Below are positions 43,824 to 53,031 of a stretch of 60,172 bases of DNA, one piece after another. Made by a program: the position numbers and the translations under genes. This DNA is from Maribacter sp. (lineage in GTDB: Bacteria; Bacteroidota; Bacteroidia; Flavobacteriales; Flavobacteriaceae). Under the pieces are notes generated by a model. That model saw nothing but the letters and a program-made list of their open reading frames with translations, searched no databases and was not told the DNA's origin. Each line of letters begins with the position of its first letter. Position 1 is the stretch's first letter. The stretch lies in contig JAHENB010000013.1 of NCBI GenBank assembly GCA_024643345.1, forward strand, positions 1 to 60,172, in the 5' to 3' direction.

Positions 43824-44660
43824 ATGAAGCAAAAAACAAACGTTCTTTTATTGATCGCAGCCATATTGTTTTCTGCCCATACCTTCGCACAACGCGGGGT
43901 GCGGATTGCCTATGTAGACATGGAATATATCCTTGAAAATGTGGAGGAGTATCGAGATGCGAACGAACAGCTCGAAAGTAAAGTGCAGAAATGGAAAGTG
44001 GAGGTAGAGCAAAAACAAAGCGTTTTAAATCAAATGAAGCAAGATTTGATGGCCGAAAAAGTATTGCTCACCGACGAACTGATAGCCGAAAGGGAAGAGG
44101 AGATACAAATTTCGGAGAAGGAAATGTTGGAATACCAGCAAGACCGTTTTGGCCCACAAGGTGATTTGGTACTTCAAAAGAGACAATTGATCCAGCCGAT
44201 CCAAGACCAGGTTTTCAATGAGGTACAAAAAATAGGGGCTAATAAAAAGTATGATTTTATTTTTGATAAATCGGCGGATGTCGTAATGTTGTACTCCGAA
44301 AAAAGGCACGATATCAGCGACTTGATTTTGAGGGGAATAGCCCGAACAAGAAAGGTGAGTGCTCCGAACAAAAAAGCAAACACAAGAAGTGCACTCGACA
44401 GTTTTGAAGGTGATGAGGACGAAGTAATAGAAGAGGAAGCCCCGACAGAAGCTCTGTTAGAACGTCAAATCAGGGCAAAGCAGGCAGAAGAAGCTCGCGA
44501 AAAAACTGCAGATGAGAAAAGGGCGGAGGCCTTGAAGTTAAGGGAAGAGCGCAAAAAGGCATATGAAGAAAGGAGAAAAAAGTTATTGGAGGAACGCGAT
44601 GCCAAAAGAAAAAATAAAGAGGGAGAAATGGAAACTACAGTAAAGGATTCAATTAATTAA
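43824..44660 (+). CDS. OmpH/Skp-family periplasmic chaperone, long form
   Basis: The 278-residue protein has a signal peptide (MKQKTNVLLLIAAILFSAHT, then FAQ) and the OmpH start RIAYVDMEYILENVEEYRDA. A helical coiled-coil hairpin follows (about 50-160), and YDFIFDKSADVVMLYSE is the typical C-terminal strand of the fold. Residues about 185-278 form a highly charged Glu/Lys/Arg tail (EEAREKTADEKRAEALKLRE), longer than in Skp. It keeps outer-membrane proteins soluble for BamA. A second paralogue follows at 44710. Confidence 0.88.
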   Translation: MKQKTNVLLLIAAILFSAHTFAQRGVRIAYVDMEYILENVEEYRDANEQLESKVQKWKVEVEQKQSVLNQMKQDLMAEKVLLTDELIAEREEEIQISEKEMLEYQQDRFGPQGDLVLQKRQLIQPIQDQVFNEVQKIGANKKYDFIFDKSADVVMLYSEKRHDISDLILRGIARTRKVSAPNKKANTRSALDSFEGDEDEVIEEEAPTEALLERQIRAKQAEEAREKTADEKRAEALKLREERKKAYEERRKKLLEERDAKRKNKEGEMETTVKDSIN

Positions 44661-44709
44661 ACAGATTTATAAACTAAAAATTAACACTCAATTATTTTAA
44701 CTGAAAATC

Positions 44710-45219
44710 ATGAAACACTTAAAGAGAATAGCCGTAGCCCTAGTTTTGTTCGTAGCTGCTACCAGTTTTGTACAAGCGCAGAGCAAAATAGCGCATATTG
44801 ATGTGACAGAGCTTTTATCGGCAATGCCAGCGATGAAGAATGCCGAGGCCGAATTACAGAAGTTGTCAGAGACTTACAATGCCGATATCGAAAGTTCGAT
44901 AACCGAATTCCAGAACAAGGCGACCCAATACCAGAATGAAGCCCCTTCAAAATCAAAGGAAGAGAACGAGAAAAGGGCCGTGGAGTTGCAAGGTATCCAA
45001 AAGAATATAGGGGAGGCCCAACAAGCCGCTCAAAGGGAGCTACAGAAAAAGCAAAACGAACTTTTCGCTCCAATCTCCGACAAGGCCAAAGCCGCAATTG
45101 AAAAAGTTGCAGCTGCCCAAGGCTATGATTACGTGATCGATGCGCAAGCTGGAGGTGGTTTGATCGTTGCCAACGGCAAAAATTTGTTGGCTGAGGTAAA
45201 GAAAGAACTAGGTATCTAA
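44710..45219 (+). CDS. Skp/OmpH-family periplasmic chaperone
   Basis: The 169-residue protein has a signal peptide (MKHLKRIAVALVLFVAATSF, then VQAQ) and the family sequence KIAHIDVTELLSAMPAMKNA, a long coiled coil (about 45-135) and VAAQGYDYVIDAQAGGGLIV. It escorts unfolded outer-membrane proteins across the periplasm. It is the short paralogue of the preceding gene, from which it lies 49 nt. A terminator follows 19 nt past the stop. Confidence 0.92.
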   Translation: MKHLKRIAVALVLFVAATSFVQAQSKIAHIDVTELLSAMPAMKNAEAELQKLSETYNADIESSITEFQNKATQYQNEAPSKSKEENEKRAVELQGIQKNIGEAQQAAQRELQKKQNELFAPISDKAKAAIEKVAAAQGYDYVIDAQAGGGLIVANGKNLLAEVKKELGI

Positions 45220-45237
45220 AATGAGGGTTATTCCTAT

Positions 45238-45268
45238 AAAAAAGCCCCACTGCAAGTGGGGCTTTTTT
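45238..45268. terminator. bidirectional intrinsic terminator
   Basis: AAAAAAGCCCCAC, TGCAA, GTGGGGCTTTTTT. The stem is flanked by A and T runs, so it can end both the plus-strand skp transcript and the minus-strand glycosyltransferase transcript. Confidence 0.9.
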
Positions 45269-45294
45269 ATGTGATTACCGATCCGATGCCGTTT

Positions 45295-46170
45295 TCAACT
45301 ATTGACCTTCAGTAATTTTCTTTTGATATTTTTCCAGCGCAGCTTTCGAATGAACCTGCCTTCTTCCATTGAAACGATAAAAGTAACTTTTTGCTTTTTT
45401 GCGTCAAAGTAGCCTTTCATGTTGTCAAATAAAAGGACGGGCTTTCGTAGTTTCCACATCATTTTAAGGGAAGCGATCAACGACACTAAAAAACCATAGC
45501 GCATGGTATACATGGCCCTGCCCTGTAATAGTTTTGCTTTTGCGCTATAGGCCTTCCCGGTCGGGCGCAGGTGTTTTACCTTGAGCCCCGGATCTGCATA
45601 CAGCTCAAAACCATGGTATCGTGCCAATAATTCGTCTACGGTATCCCAACCTATGGCCGCTCTTAATCCTCCAATCGCCCTAAAACATGCTTTGGAATAC
45701 GCTTTGAAGGCTCCCCTTATATGGTCATTGTCCATTGGATGATTTCGCTTCCATTCCCCGTCACTATCCTGTTCGAAAATAAACCCCCCTGCGATACCTA
45801 CCTTATGATGGGTATTGAAGATCAAGCCGATCTTTTCAAAATAATGCTCGGGAAGGATCACATCGGCATCTAGTTTTACCAAAAAATCATAATCTTCGTC
45901 TAGTACCGATAAACCCATATTAAAGGCATTGATCACTTTACTCCCTGGCATGTGTGATGTCGAAGATGTGGCATTTACTTTGGTAATAGAGGTATTTTTT
46001 GCACTGAACCGATCAATAACCTGCTCCGTGCCATCGGTCGAATGGTCGTTTACTACTACTATTTTTTTGGGCATCAAGGATTGCCCTAGTATCGAATGCA
46101 AGGTTTGCTCCAAAAAAGCTTCTTCGTTATGGGCGGGTATGACAATATAATATTCCAATTCTGGTCTCAA
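45295..46170 (-). CDS. family 2 glycosyltransferase
   Basis: The 291-residue enzyme has a GT-A fold of family GT2: YIVIPAHNEEAFLEQTLHSI (start of the donor-binding domain), VVNDHSTDGT (nucleotide-binding Asp), DFLVKLDADVILP (DxD metal site, about 96-100) and GWDTVDELLARY (acceptor loop, catalytic Asp). There are no strong membrane helices, but the C-terminal part is basic (RKLRWKNIKRKLLK), suggesting peripheral membrane binding. Last in a three-gene set with a methyltransferase and KAS III; the sugar and acceptor are unknown. Confidence 0.88.
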   Translation of the reverse strand: MRPELEYYIVIPAHNEEAFLEQTLHSILGQSLMPKKIVVVNDHSTDGTEQVIDRFSAKNTSITKVNATSSTSHMPGSKVINAFNMGLSVLDEDYDFLVKLDADVILPEHYFEKIGLIFNTHHKVGIAGGFIFEQDSDGEWKRNHPMDNDHIRGAFKAYSKACFRAIGGLRAAIGWDTVDELLARYHGFELYADPGLKVKHLRPTGKAYSAKAKLLQGRAMYTMRYGFLVSLIASLKMMWKLRKPVLLFDNMKGYFDAKKQKVTFIVSMEEGRFIRKLRWKNIKRKLLKVNS

Positions 46171-46234
46171 AATTTATGCGGGGGATTTCAGAAAGCATGG
46201 TCATGGTCTGTTTTAGAAAACCTAAACTTGCTGA

Positions 46235-46759
46235 TCAGGTTTTGCGCTTCGCGAGCACCAAATAGTATCTAGGGGTAAAACTGCGCAGTAGGGGTCTCAG
46301 CCCCACTTTTTTGATCGGATTGGTGAATTTTTCCGTCGCGATGACCTCCCAGCCGGCTTTGTCCAACAGCCAGTTGAACTGCCAATCCTCAAATTCATGG
46401 TAGTGCCGGTCCCAAGGGTCGGTCTTGCTTCTGTAGGCAGAAGAGAACCATAACCGCAGGGGGACACTGGCCACCAAATGATCGGCCTTGATTTCCCGCA
46501 GCACGTTGAACGGAGCCAATAGGTGCTCAAAAATTTCAAAAGCGGTAACCACTTTTGCCCTTGATTTTCTTACGGTAGCAAAATCGACATCCAAATCTTC
46601 ACCTTTGGTGTTTTCTATGGAATAACCCTGCTCGGCCATTATTTTGGAAAAGGGATTGGGCACGCCAAGATCCAAAATGCTTTCCTCAGTTGGAATATGT
46701 TTTAGGAGAAAGCTAAGGGTATGTTGGAAACGTCTGTTCGGAAAGGTGTTTTCGTACAT
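46235..46759 (-). CDS. class I SAM-dependent methyltransferase
   Basis: The 174-residue protein has the SAM-binding motif I region ESILDLGVPNPFSKIMAEQG (about 34-53), GEDLDVDFATVRKSRAKVVT (motif II) and AFEIFEHLLAPFNVLREIKA (motif III-IV). The glycine-rich loop of motif I is abnormal (LDLGVPNPFS rather than LDxGxGxG). It lies 1 nt after the KAS III stop and 64 nt before the glycosyltransferase, so it is probably co-transcribed. The substrate is unknown. Confidence 0.8.
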   Translation of the reverse strand: MYENTFPNRRFQHTLSFLLKHIPTEESILDLGVPNPFSKIMAEQGYSIENTKGEDLDVDFATVRKSRAKVVTAFEIFEHLLAPFNVLREIKADHLVASVPLRLWFSSAYRSKTDPWDRHYHEFEDWQFNWLLDKAGWEVIATEKFTNPIKKVGLRPLLRSFTPRYYLVLAKRKT

Positions 46760-46760
46760 G

Positions 46761-47831
46761 TCATACTGTATAAACGATGGCGTTCACGTTCATGCCCGCA
46801 CCTACGCTTGCAAAGATAATAACATCTCCCTTTTGCACTTCTTGATTTTCAATTTTTCCCTTGCGAACCATATCGAAAAGCGTGGGAATGGTGGCCACGG
46901 AACTGTTCCCCATTTCATGAATGTTCATGGGCATAATTCCTTCGGGCATTTCCATCTGAAATAAGCCATAGAATCTTTTTACTATGGCGGCGTCCATTTT
47001 TTCGTTCGCCTGATGGATAAATATTTTTTTGACCTTATCGATTCCCACATTGCTCTCATCAAGACAATCTTTCATGGCTTGTGGCACATGGGTCACGGCA
47101 AACTCATAGATTTTTCTGCCGTACATTTTGATGTATTTGGTATTGTCGTCGCTTGGGCTTGCAAACGTCTTTCCAAAGTACAGAAAATAGGCCTCGTCAA
47201 AAGCATAGGTCGCACTGGAGTGGGCCAATACCTGCCCAGAACCTTCTTTTGCCTCGATGATGGTAGCTCCGGCCCCATCTGAATAAATCATACAATCCCG
47301 GTCATGGGGATCCACAATTCGTGATAGGGTCTCCGCTCCGATAACCAAACACTTTTCGGCCATTCCGCTTTTGATATAGGCGTTAGCCTGTATCAACCCT
47401 TCGATCCAACCCGGGCAACCAAAGAGCAGATCATAGGCAACGCACTTCGGATTTTTGATTCGCAACAGATGTTTGACACGGGAGGCCAGGCTGGGCACAG
47501 TGTCGGCTTGGGACTGGCCATGGGCAACGTCTCCAAAATTATGGGCAAAGATGATATAATCGAGTTCTTCCTTATTTATGGCCGCATCGGCGATGGCTTT
47601 TTCAGCGGCAAGAAATGCGATATCGGAAGTGTTCAGATTGTTTTCGGCATAACGTCTTTTTTCAATTCCGGTAATGGCCTTGAACTTTTCAATAATGACA
47701 TTATTTTCATGCTTGAAAGGGCTTCCGTCCGAATTTAAAAACTTGTGGGCCCCGAAATCGGAATTGCTGATGCTAATGGAGGGAATATAAGATCCAGTTC
47801 CCGTGATGGCTGCGCTCATTGTTTCATTCAT
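46761..47831 (-). CDS. 3-oxoacyl-ACP synthase III (KAS III-like)
   Basis: The 356-residue condensing enzyme has active Cys in YDLLFGCPGWIEGLIQA (about 139), His in IFIHQANEKMDAA (about 276) and Asn in EMGNSSVATIPTLFD (about 311). This is the KAS III triad, starting acyl chain condensation from an acyl-CoA. It is about 35 residues longer than FabH of fatty acid synthesis, suggesting a specialised KAS III. Together with the neighbouring methyltransferase and glycosyltransferase it may make a modified lipid or glycolipid. Start MSAAITG (codon 5) is also possible. Confidence 0.9.
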   Translation of the reverse strand: MNETMSAAITGTGSYIPSISISNSDFGAHKFLNSDGSPFKHENNVIIEKFKAITGIEKRRYAENNLNTSDIAFLAAEKAIADAAINKEELDYIIFAHNFGDVAHGQSQADTVPSLASRVKHLLRIKNPKCVAYDLLFGCPGWIEGLIQANAYIKSGMAEKCLVIGAETLSRIVDPHDRDCMIYSDGAGATIIEAKEGSGQVLAHSSATYAFDEAYFLYFGKTFASPSDDNTKYIKMYGRKIYEFAVTHVPQAMKDCLDESNVGIDKVKKIFIHQANEKMDAAIVKRFYGLFQMEMPEGIMPMNIHEMGNSSVATIPTLFDMVRKGKIENQEVQKGDVIIFASVGAGMNVNAIVYTV

Positions 47832-47989
47832 CTATTGTACTGCTCAAGTTACGCCAAGACCTCTATTTTATTATGCGCGCATAGGGCTTTTTACGACGTC
47901 CAAGTTGTTGTTGGTAATCCATATTCGTTTTTAAATAAAAACGCCCACATGCAACAGATTGGCCTCCTATCCTAGTTTTCTTGGCTTTA

Positions 47990-50839
47990 TCAAGCTTCAG
48001 CATAGGCTTCGATGGGGGCACAGGTACAGATTAAATTACGATCGCCATAAGCATCGTCGACCCTTCTAACCGCTGGCCAAAATTTATTTTCGGAAACATA
48101 AGGTAATGGAAATGCCGCCTTTTCCCTGCTATAGGGGTATTCCCATTGGTCACTGGTCACCATGGTCAAGGTATGGGGGGCATTTTTAAGTACGTTGTTG
48201 TCATCCCCTGCCGAGGCATGGTCTATTTCCGATCGTATTGAGATCAAGGCGTCACAAAAACGATCGAGTTCAGCGAGACTTTCGCTTTCGGTCGGTTCGA
48301 TCATTATGGTACCGGCCACTGGGAAGGATACCGTAGGGGCGTGAAATCCATAGTCCATCAATCGTTTGGCAATGTCGGTAACCTCGATGCCATTTTGTTT
48401 GAAAGGCCTGCAATCGAGTATCATCTCATGGGCTGCCCGGCCTTTTTCACCGGTGTAGAGCACCTCATATTTTCCGTGTAAACGATGTTTGATATAATTG
48501 GCGTTTAAAATGGCGATTTCAGTGGAGTGTCTCAGGCCTTGTTCCCCGAGCATTTTAATGTAACCGTAGGAAATTAAGCAAGCCAAAGCGCTGCCCCATG
48601 GGGCAGCGGAAATGGCGGTAATCGCATGTTCACCACCGGTTTTGATGACCGGATTGCCCGGCAGAAACGGAACCAATTGTGGTGCCACGCATATAGGGCC
48701 TACGCCGGGGCCACCGCCCCCATGCGGTATGGCAAAGGTTTTGTGAAGGTTCAAGTGGCAAACATCGGCACCGATCGTGGCGGGATTCGTCAATCCTACC
48801 TGAGCGTTCATGTTGGCGCCGTCCATATAAACCTGTCCGCCATGGTCGTGTATCAATTTGGTGATTTTTTTGATCGAGGATTCGAATACCCCATGTGTTG
48901 AAGGATAAGTGACCATAAGCGCCGCAAGGTTCGCTGAATGTTGCATTACTTTTTCTTCCAGGTCATTCAGGTCAATGTTTCCTTTTTCATCTGTTTTGGT
49001 GACCACGACCTGCATGCCGGCCATAACGGCCGAAGCCGGGTTGGTCCCATGGGCAGAGGCGGGAATGATGCAAATATTTCGGTGGCCTTCATTTCGTGAT
49101 TCGTGATAGGCCCGGATCGTCATCAGACCTGCATATTCGCCCTGTGCCCCTGAATTGGGCTGCAGTGAGGTGCCGGCAAAGCCTGTGATGGCATTGAGCT
49201 GTTTTTCCAATGCTTTGAGCACGATTTGGTAACCTTCGGCCTGTTCAATGGGAACAAAGGGGTGGATGTTGCCCCATTGCGCCCAGCTCAGGGGCAACAT
49301 TTCAGTGGCAGCGTTAAGCTTCATGGTACAGCTTCCCAAAGCGATCATCGAGTGGTTGAGGGCCAAATCTTTCCGTTCCAATTTTTTGATGTAGCGCATC
49401 AGTTCGGTTTCTGAATGATACGAATTGAACACCTTGTTCTCCAGGAAGGGAGCATTTCTTTTTACCGCTGGGTCTATCGCCGATTTTGAAGATAATCCTG
49501 CTATTTGGATGGTATCTTTCCCAAGTAATTCCGCAAAAATATCCACGATGTGCTGTAGGTCTTTTAGGGAAGTCGCCTCGTTCACGGAGATGGCCATGGT
49601 TTCTTGATCGATATATAAAAAGTTGATGCCAGATCGCTGCGCGATGGGCCTTACCTTATGCGCTTCAGCCTTAAGGACTATAGTGTCGAAGAAGGAAGTA
49701 TTCATTTGCACAATGCCCAACTTTCCCAAACTTTCCGCAAGGGTTTTTGCCGAGGCATGTACACTGTTGGCAATATATTTTAATCCTTTCGGCCCATGAT
49801 AAACTGCATACATACCGGCCATAACGGCCAAGAGCACCTGGGCGGTACAGATATTGGAAGTGGCCTTATCGCGTTTGATGTGCTGTTCCCTGGTCTGCAG
49901 GGCCATTCGCAACGCGGTTTTGCCATCGGTGTCTTTCGTCACGCCGATGATACGGCCCGGGATATTTCGCTTGTATTCCTCTTTTGTGGCAAAAAACGCC
50001 GCGTGCGGCCCTCCATAACCCAAGGGAATTCCGAAGCGTTGGGTGGTGCCTACGACAACATCTACCCCAAATTCCCCTGGAGGTGTAAGCAGTACCAAGC
50101 TTAGGATGTCTGCCGCAACCGCGACCTTTATTTCCTTTGCTCTGGCTTCTGTGACAAATTGCGAATAATCGAAAATTTGGCCATATTTTCCGGGATACTG
50201 TAACAGTGCCCCGTAAAAGTCGTCGCCGAAACCGAAGCTTTGGTGGTCACCGACCACCAATTCGATGCCCAAGGGAATGGAACGGGTTTCCAGCAAAGAA
50301 AGGGTTTGGGGCAATACCATTTCCGATACGAAAAATTTGACCACCTCATTTTTCTTTTGATCCCGTGTACGCAGATCGAACAACATGGTCATCGCTTCCG
50401 CTGCCGCCGTGCTTTCATCCAAGAGCGATGCGTTCGCGATTTCCATTCCGGTGAGATCGGCCACAACGGTCTGGAAATTTAAAAGGGCCTCCAATCGACC
50501 TTGGGCAATTTCCGCCTGATAGGGTGTATATGCCGTATACCAACCTGGATTTTCAAGAATGTTCCTCTTGATAACGGAAGGGGTGAGCCCTTCGTGGTAC
50601 CCCAGTCCGATATAGGTTTTGAATACCTTGTTCTTTTCGGACAAATGCTGTATATGTGAAAGGAATTCGTGCTCGCTCAACGGTGCATCGAGTTGCAAAG
50701 GCCGCTTCAGCCTAATTTCGCCCGGAATGGTTTCCGCGATCAATTGTTCCAAATTTTGAACGCCTACCTTTTCCAGCATAAACTGAAGGTCTTTTTCTGC
50801 AATTCCGATATGGCGCGAAGCAAAAACGTCTGTCCTCAT
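47990..50839 (-). CDS. gcvP: glycine dehydrogenase (aminomethyl-transferring) GcvP
   Basis: The 949-residue P protein of the glycine cleavage system is the single-chain homodimeric form (P1 and P2 fused). It decarboxylates glycine with pyridoxal phosphate and passes the aminomethyl group to GcvH. The PLP lysine is in [20 protein letters not shown] (about 690-710). [25 protein letters not shown] and [14 protein letters not shown] are family motifs. The other gcv genes are not in the window. No glycine riboswitch was recognised upstream. Confidence 0.96.
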   Translation of the reverse strand: MRTDVFASRHIGIAEKDLQFMLEKVGVQNLEQLIAETIPGEIRLKRPLQLDAPLSEHEFLSHIQHLSEKNKVFKTYIGLGYHEGLTPSVIKRNILENPGWYTAYTPYQAEIAQGRLEALLNFQTVVADLTGMEIANASLLDESTAAAEAMTMLFDLRTRDQKKNEVVKFFVSEMVLPQTLSLLETRSIPLGIELVVGDHQSFGFGDDFYGALLQYPGKYGQIFDYSQFVTEARAKEIKVAVAADILSLVLLTPPGEFGVDVVVGTTQRFGIPLGYGGPHAAFFATKEEYKRNIPGRIIGVTKDTDGKTALRMALQTREQHIKRDKATSNICTAQVLLAVMAGMYAVYHGPKGLKYIANSVHASAKTLAESLGKLGIVQMNTSFFDTIVLKAEAHKVRPIAQRSGINFLYIDQETMAISVNEATSLKDLQHIVDIFAELLGKDTIQIAGLSSKSAIDPAVKRNAPFLENKVFNSYHSETELMRYIKKLERKDLALNHSMIALGSCTMKLNAATEMLPLSWAQWGNIHPFVPIEQAEGYQIVLKALEKQLNAITGFAGTSLQPNSGAQGEYAGLMTIRAYHESRNEGHRNICIIPASAHGTNPASAVMAGMQVVVTKTDEKGNIDLNDLEEKVMQHSANLAALMVTYPSTHGVFESSIKKITKLIHDHGGQVYMDGANMNAQVGLTNPATIGADVCHLNLHKTFAIPHGGGGPGVGPICVAPQLVPFLPGNPVIKTGGEHAITAISAAPWGSALACLISYGYIKMLGEQGLRHSTEIAILNANYIKHRLHGKYEVLYTGEKGRAAHEMILDCRPFKQNGIEVTDIAKRLMDYGFHAPTVSFPVAGTIMIEPTESESLAELDRFCDALISIRSEIDHASAGDDNNVLKNAPHTLTMVTSDQWEYPYSREKAAFPLPYVSENKFWPAVRRVDDAYGDRNLICTCAPIEAYAEA

Positions 50840-50960
50840 AAAAAATGAAAATGGGTTAAAATGATGGCAAAATTAGCGATTAATTCCTTGAATATTGTTG
50901 CTTTATCGATGAACTGTGCCAAAGTTTTTAACCAAAAAATGGGGTTATAAACAGTTTGGC

Positions 50961-50968
50961 TACTTTTG
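50961..50968 (+). promoter_or_regulatory. -7 promoter element close to the start codon
   Basis: TACTTTTG, an exact TAnnTTTG match, ends 5 nt before the ATG at 50973. Transcription would begin at or near the start codon, giving a nearly leaderless mRNA. No TTG is well placed. Confidence 0.35.
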
Positions 50969-50972
50969 TTCA

Positions 50973-51791
50973 ATGGAGTGGGTTAGACGTATTTTTGATT
51001 TTTACCTGGATGCCAGTGTACACGTGGCCTTGGCGTTGCTTTCCCTTTTGCTTTGCACCACGCATAGCTTAGAAATTTCATCGAACTGGCACTTGTCCTT
51101 TTTTTTGTTTTTCGGGTCGATAGGAGGCTATAATTTCATAAAATACGGTGTGGAGGCCGAGAAGTATATTTGGGTCGCCAAAGCATATCATAAATACATA
51201 CAGATCTTTAGCCTGATCTGCACAGGGGTGGCACTTTATCATGCACTTTTTTTGAACTTTAGGACGTGGATCGCAATGTTGCTCCTCTTGACATTGACCG
51301 GATTGTATGCCCTACCGGTCTTGCCCGGCGCAAAAAACCTTCGTAGTATGGCCGGCTTTAAGATTTTTCTGGTAGCCATGGTCTGGACAGGGGCCACAGT
51401 GGTACTTCCGGTCATGGAATCTTCGGGAACATTTTTTTGGGATGTTTGGGTCGAAGGCCTACAAAGGTTCGGATTGGTGCTGCTCCTCATGTTGCCCTTT
51501 GAGATACGCGATTTGTCCTATGACCAATTGGAACTGAAATCATTGCCCCAGCGGTTTGGGGTTTCAAATACCAAAATCTACGGGGCCTTTGCCACGATCC
51601 CTTTGTATCTCCTGACCTTTCTAAAAGATGATTTTGGGTGGCAAGAAGTTGTGGGAAAGGGCATTCTTTTTATTGCGGTTGCAATCGTATTGATGATTAC
51701 GCCTAAGCACCAATCAAAATATTTTGCCTCGTTTTGGGTTGAGGCCATTCCCATTTTTTGGTGGCTGGTTCTACTTGGATTGCGGCTATGA
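50973..51791 (+). CDS. UbiA-like membrane protein
   Basis: The 272-residue protein has about eight membrane helices, with the distribution of the UbiA prenyltransferase superfamily. Residues about 174-193 contain EIRDLSYDQLELKSLPQRFG, which resembles the second Asp-rich motif of that family (RDxxxD...). The first motif (NDxxDxxxD) is not present; the matching loop reads GGYNFIKYGVEAEKY. It may therefore be an inactive or specialised relative. I start at ATG 50973; a TTG/ATG extension from 50916 is open but has poor character. Gene stands alone, divergent from gcvP. Confidence 0.6.
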   Translation: MEWVRRIFDFYLDASVHVALALLSLLLCTTHSLEISSNWHLSFFLFFGSIGGYNFIKYGVEAEKYIWVAKAYHKYIQIFSLICTGVALYHALFLNFRTWIAMLLLLTLTGLYALPVLPGAKNLRSMAGFKIFLVAMVWTGATVVLPVMESSGTFFWDVWVEGLQRFGLVLLLMLPFEIRDLSYDQLELKSLPQRFGVSNTKIYGAFATIPLYLLTFLKDDFGWQEVVGKGILFIAVAIVLMITPKHQSKYFASFWVEAIPIFWWLVLLGLRL

Positions 51792-51793
51792 GG

Positions 51794-52021
51794 TTACTGG
51801 ATATCCTCTAGCTCCGCTTTCATTTTGTCTTTTTCGGCTTCAGAAAGACCGTGGAGATCGGCTTTATCGCAAAGTGACGTAAATGCGGTATTCTGTTTGG
51901 TGAACTTTGAACAGGTTTCGCAGTACAAAACATGGAACTTCAATTTCACCTTTTCCAAAAAGGTCGCTTCCCTGTACTGGGCCTTATTACAGATCAAAGC
52001 GGCTTGTTCGCAGCTAATCAT
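51794..52021 (-). CDS. small anti-sigma-like protein with HxxxCxxC motif
   Basis: The 75-residue protein begins MISCEQAALICNKAQYREAT and has FHVLYCETCSKFTKQN (about 32-47), a HxxxCxxC zinc-binding pattern seen in zinc-binding anti-sigma factors. There is no membrane helix, so it would be a soluble partner. Its ATG overlaps the sigma factor TGA (ATGA), a sign of tight translational coupling. A role as regulator of that sigma factor is inferred from position and motif; no direct proof is in the sequence. Confidence 0.75.
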   Translation of the reverse strand: MISCEQAALICNKAQYREATFLEKVKLKFHVLYCETCSKFTKQNTAFTSLCDKADLHGLSEAEKDKMKAELEDIQ

Positions 52022-52578
52022 AGGTTGTACCAATTTTGGTTGAGGCATCCCATCAAAGCGGTGCGCGCCCGATGTATCATTACCCACAAATTTGACGGAT
52101 TGATATTGAGTTCCTTACAGATATCCTCAGTGCTGACGCCCTGTATCGTTTTCATGTTAAATACCAAAGCCTGTTTTTTTGGCAGTTTTGAAATGCATTC
52201 ATAGATCGCCAAACCTAGTTCGTCGTTCTCGATATTGTCATTTTCAACAACGCTCGCAGGATCGGCGACTTGTTCTTCCAGCCAATCCCCTTCTGCATCG
52301 GATGCCGGACTATAGCTCATGCGAACCTCGGCCCTGCCTTTTTTGGAATTGATCTTTCTATAATGGTCGATGACCTTGCGTTTTAGGATGGCGATCAACC
52401 AAGTACGCTCGGCAGCTTCTCCCTTATAATTCTTTGCGGAATTCAAACCGGCCACAAAGGTATCCTGTACAAGGTCTTTTGCTGTTTCTACATCGCTTAT
52501 CTTGCCAATGGCATAATTGAAGAGATAGTCGGCATAATTGTCGACCCATTGATCGGGAAGTAATCGATGCTCGGTCAT
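52018..52578 (-). CDS. ECF-type RNA polymerase sigma factor
   Basis: The 186-residue sigma-70 family protein has region 2 (about 12-80: YADYLFNYAIGKI, VETAKDLVQDTFVAGLNSA and AERTWLIAILKRKVIDHYR) and region 4 (about 130-180: LPKKQALVFNMKTIQGVSTE, DICKELNINPSNLWVMIHRA). Regions 1 and 3 are lacking, as in ECF factors. ATG 52578 (MTEHRLLPD) is chosen over the open frame to 52599. The small Cys/His protein is coupled downstream. The regulon is unknown. A -7-like TACTTTTG lies at 52597-52604 on the minus strand. Confidence 0.92.
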   Translation of the reverse strand: MTEHRLLPDQWVDNYADYLFNYAIGKISDVETAKDLVQDTFVAGLNSAKNYKGEAAERTWLIAILKRKVIDHYRKINSKKGRAEVRMSYSPASDAEGDWLEEQVADPASVVENDNIENDELGLAIYECISKLPKKQALVFNMKTIQGVSTEDICKELNINPSNLWVMIHRARTALMGCLNQNWYNL

Positions 52579-52596
52579 TTTGTAATTTAGCAGTAC

Positions 52597-52604
52597 CAAA
52601 AGTA
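52597..52604 (-). promoter_or_regulatory. -7 element of the sigma factor operon
   Basis: The minus strand reads TACTTTTG, fitting TAnnTTTG, 19 nt before the ATG at 52578. A matching plus-strand TAATTTTG at 52627-52634 could serve the divergent rhodanese gene. Confidence 0.4.
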
Positions 52605-52650
52605 ATGGAATTTTGGCTAATATGATTAATTTTGGAACAAACCGACTATC

Positions 52651-53007
52651 ATGAAACTATATCGAGTATTATTTGTGTTGCTGTTCGTAAACCTAGGTTG
52701 TGGACAAAGTTCTTCCAAACCCATCACGGAAGTTTCGCAAGACGAACTTCAAAAAGTGGTTTTGGTAGATGTGCGTACCCCTGAAGAATATGCTGACGGG
52801 CATCTCGACAATGCCACGAACATCAATTGGTTCGATGCGGATTTTGCCGATCAATTCAAGGCCATAGATAAGGACAAGACGATTTATGTTTATTGTAAAT
52901 TGGGGGGCAGGAGCACAAAGGCCCAAGAAAAATTAAGGTCTTTGGGGTACCAACATGTGGTCAACCTCGAAGGCGGGTACGATGCCTGGAAGAAAGCCAA
53001 TCAGTAG
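52651..53007 (+). CDS. rhodanese-like lipoprotein
   Basis: The 118-residue protein has a lipoprotein signal (MKLYRVLFVLLFVNLGCGQS, lipobox NLGC), so the domain is outside the cytoplasm. The rhodanese domain has VLVDVRTPEEYADGHLDNAT, a catalytic Cys in IYVYCKLGGRSTKAQ (about 90) and VVNLEGGYDAWKKAN at the end. The loop CKLGGRS is near the six-residue CxxGxR of sulfurtransferases. It may move sulfane sulfur or act in periplasmic redox chemistry; the donor is unknown. Confidence 0.9.
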   Translation: MKLYRVLFVLLFVNLGCGQSSSKPITEVSQDELQKVVLVDVRTPEEYADGHLDNATNINWFDADFADQFKAIDKDKTIYVYCKLGGRSTKAQEKLRSLGYQHVVNLEGGYDAWKKANQ

Positions 53008-53031
53008 GTCAATTTTTTAGGCCAGACCCCT

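Noticed and set aside
47915-47945. CGTTTTTAAATAAAAACG palindrome between KAS III and gcvP
   Set aside because: AT-rich symmetry with a weak stem and no T-run following; could be chance.
50840-50972. Glycine riboswitch before gcvP
   Set aside because: The 130-nt spacer shows no paired helices or conserved glycine-aptamer core that I can recognise.
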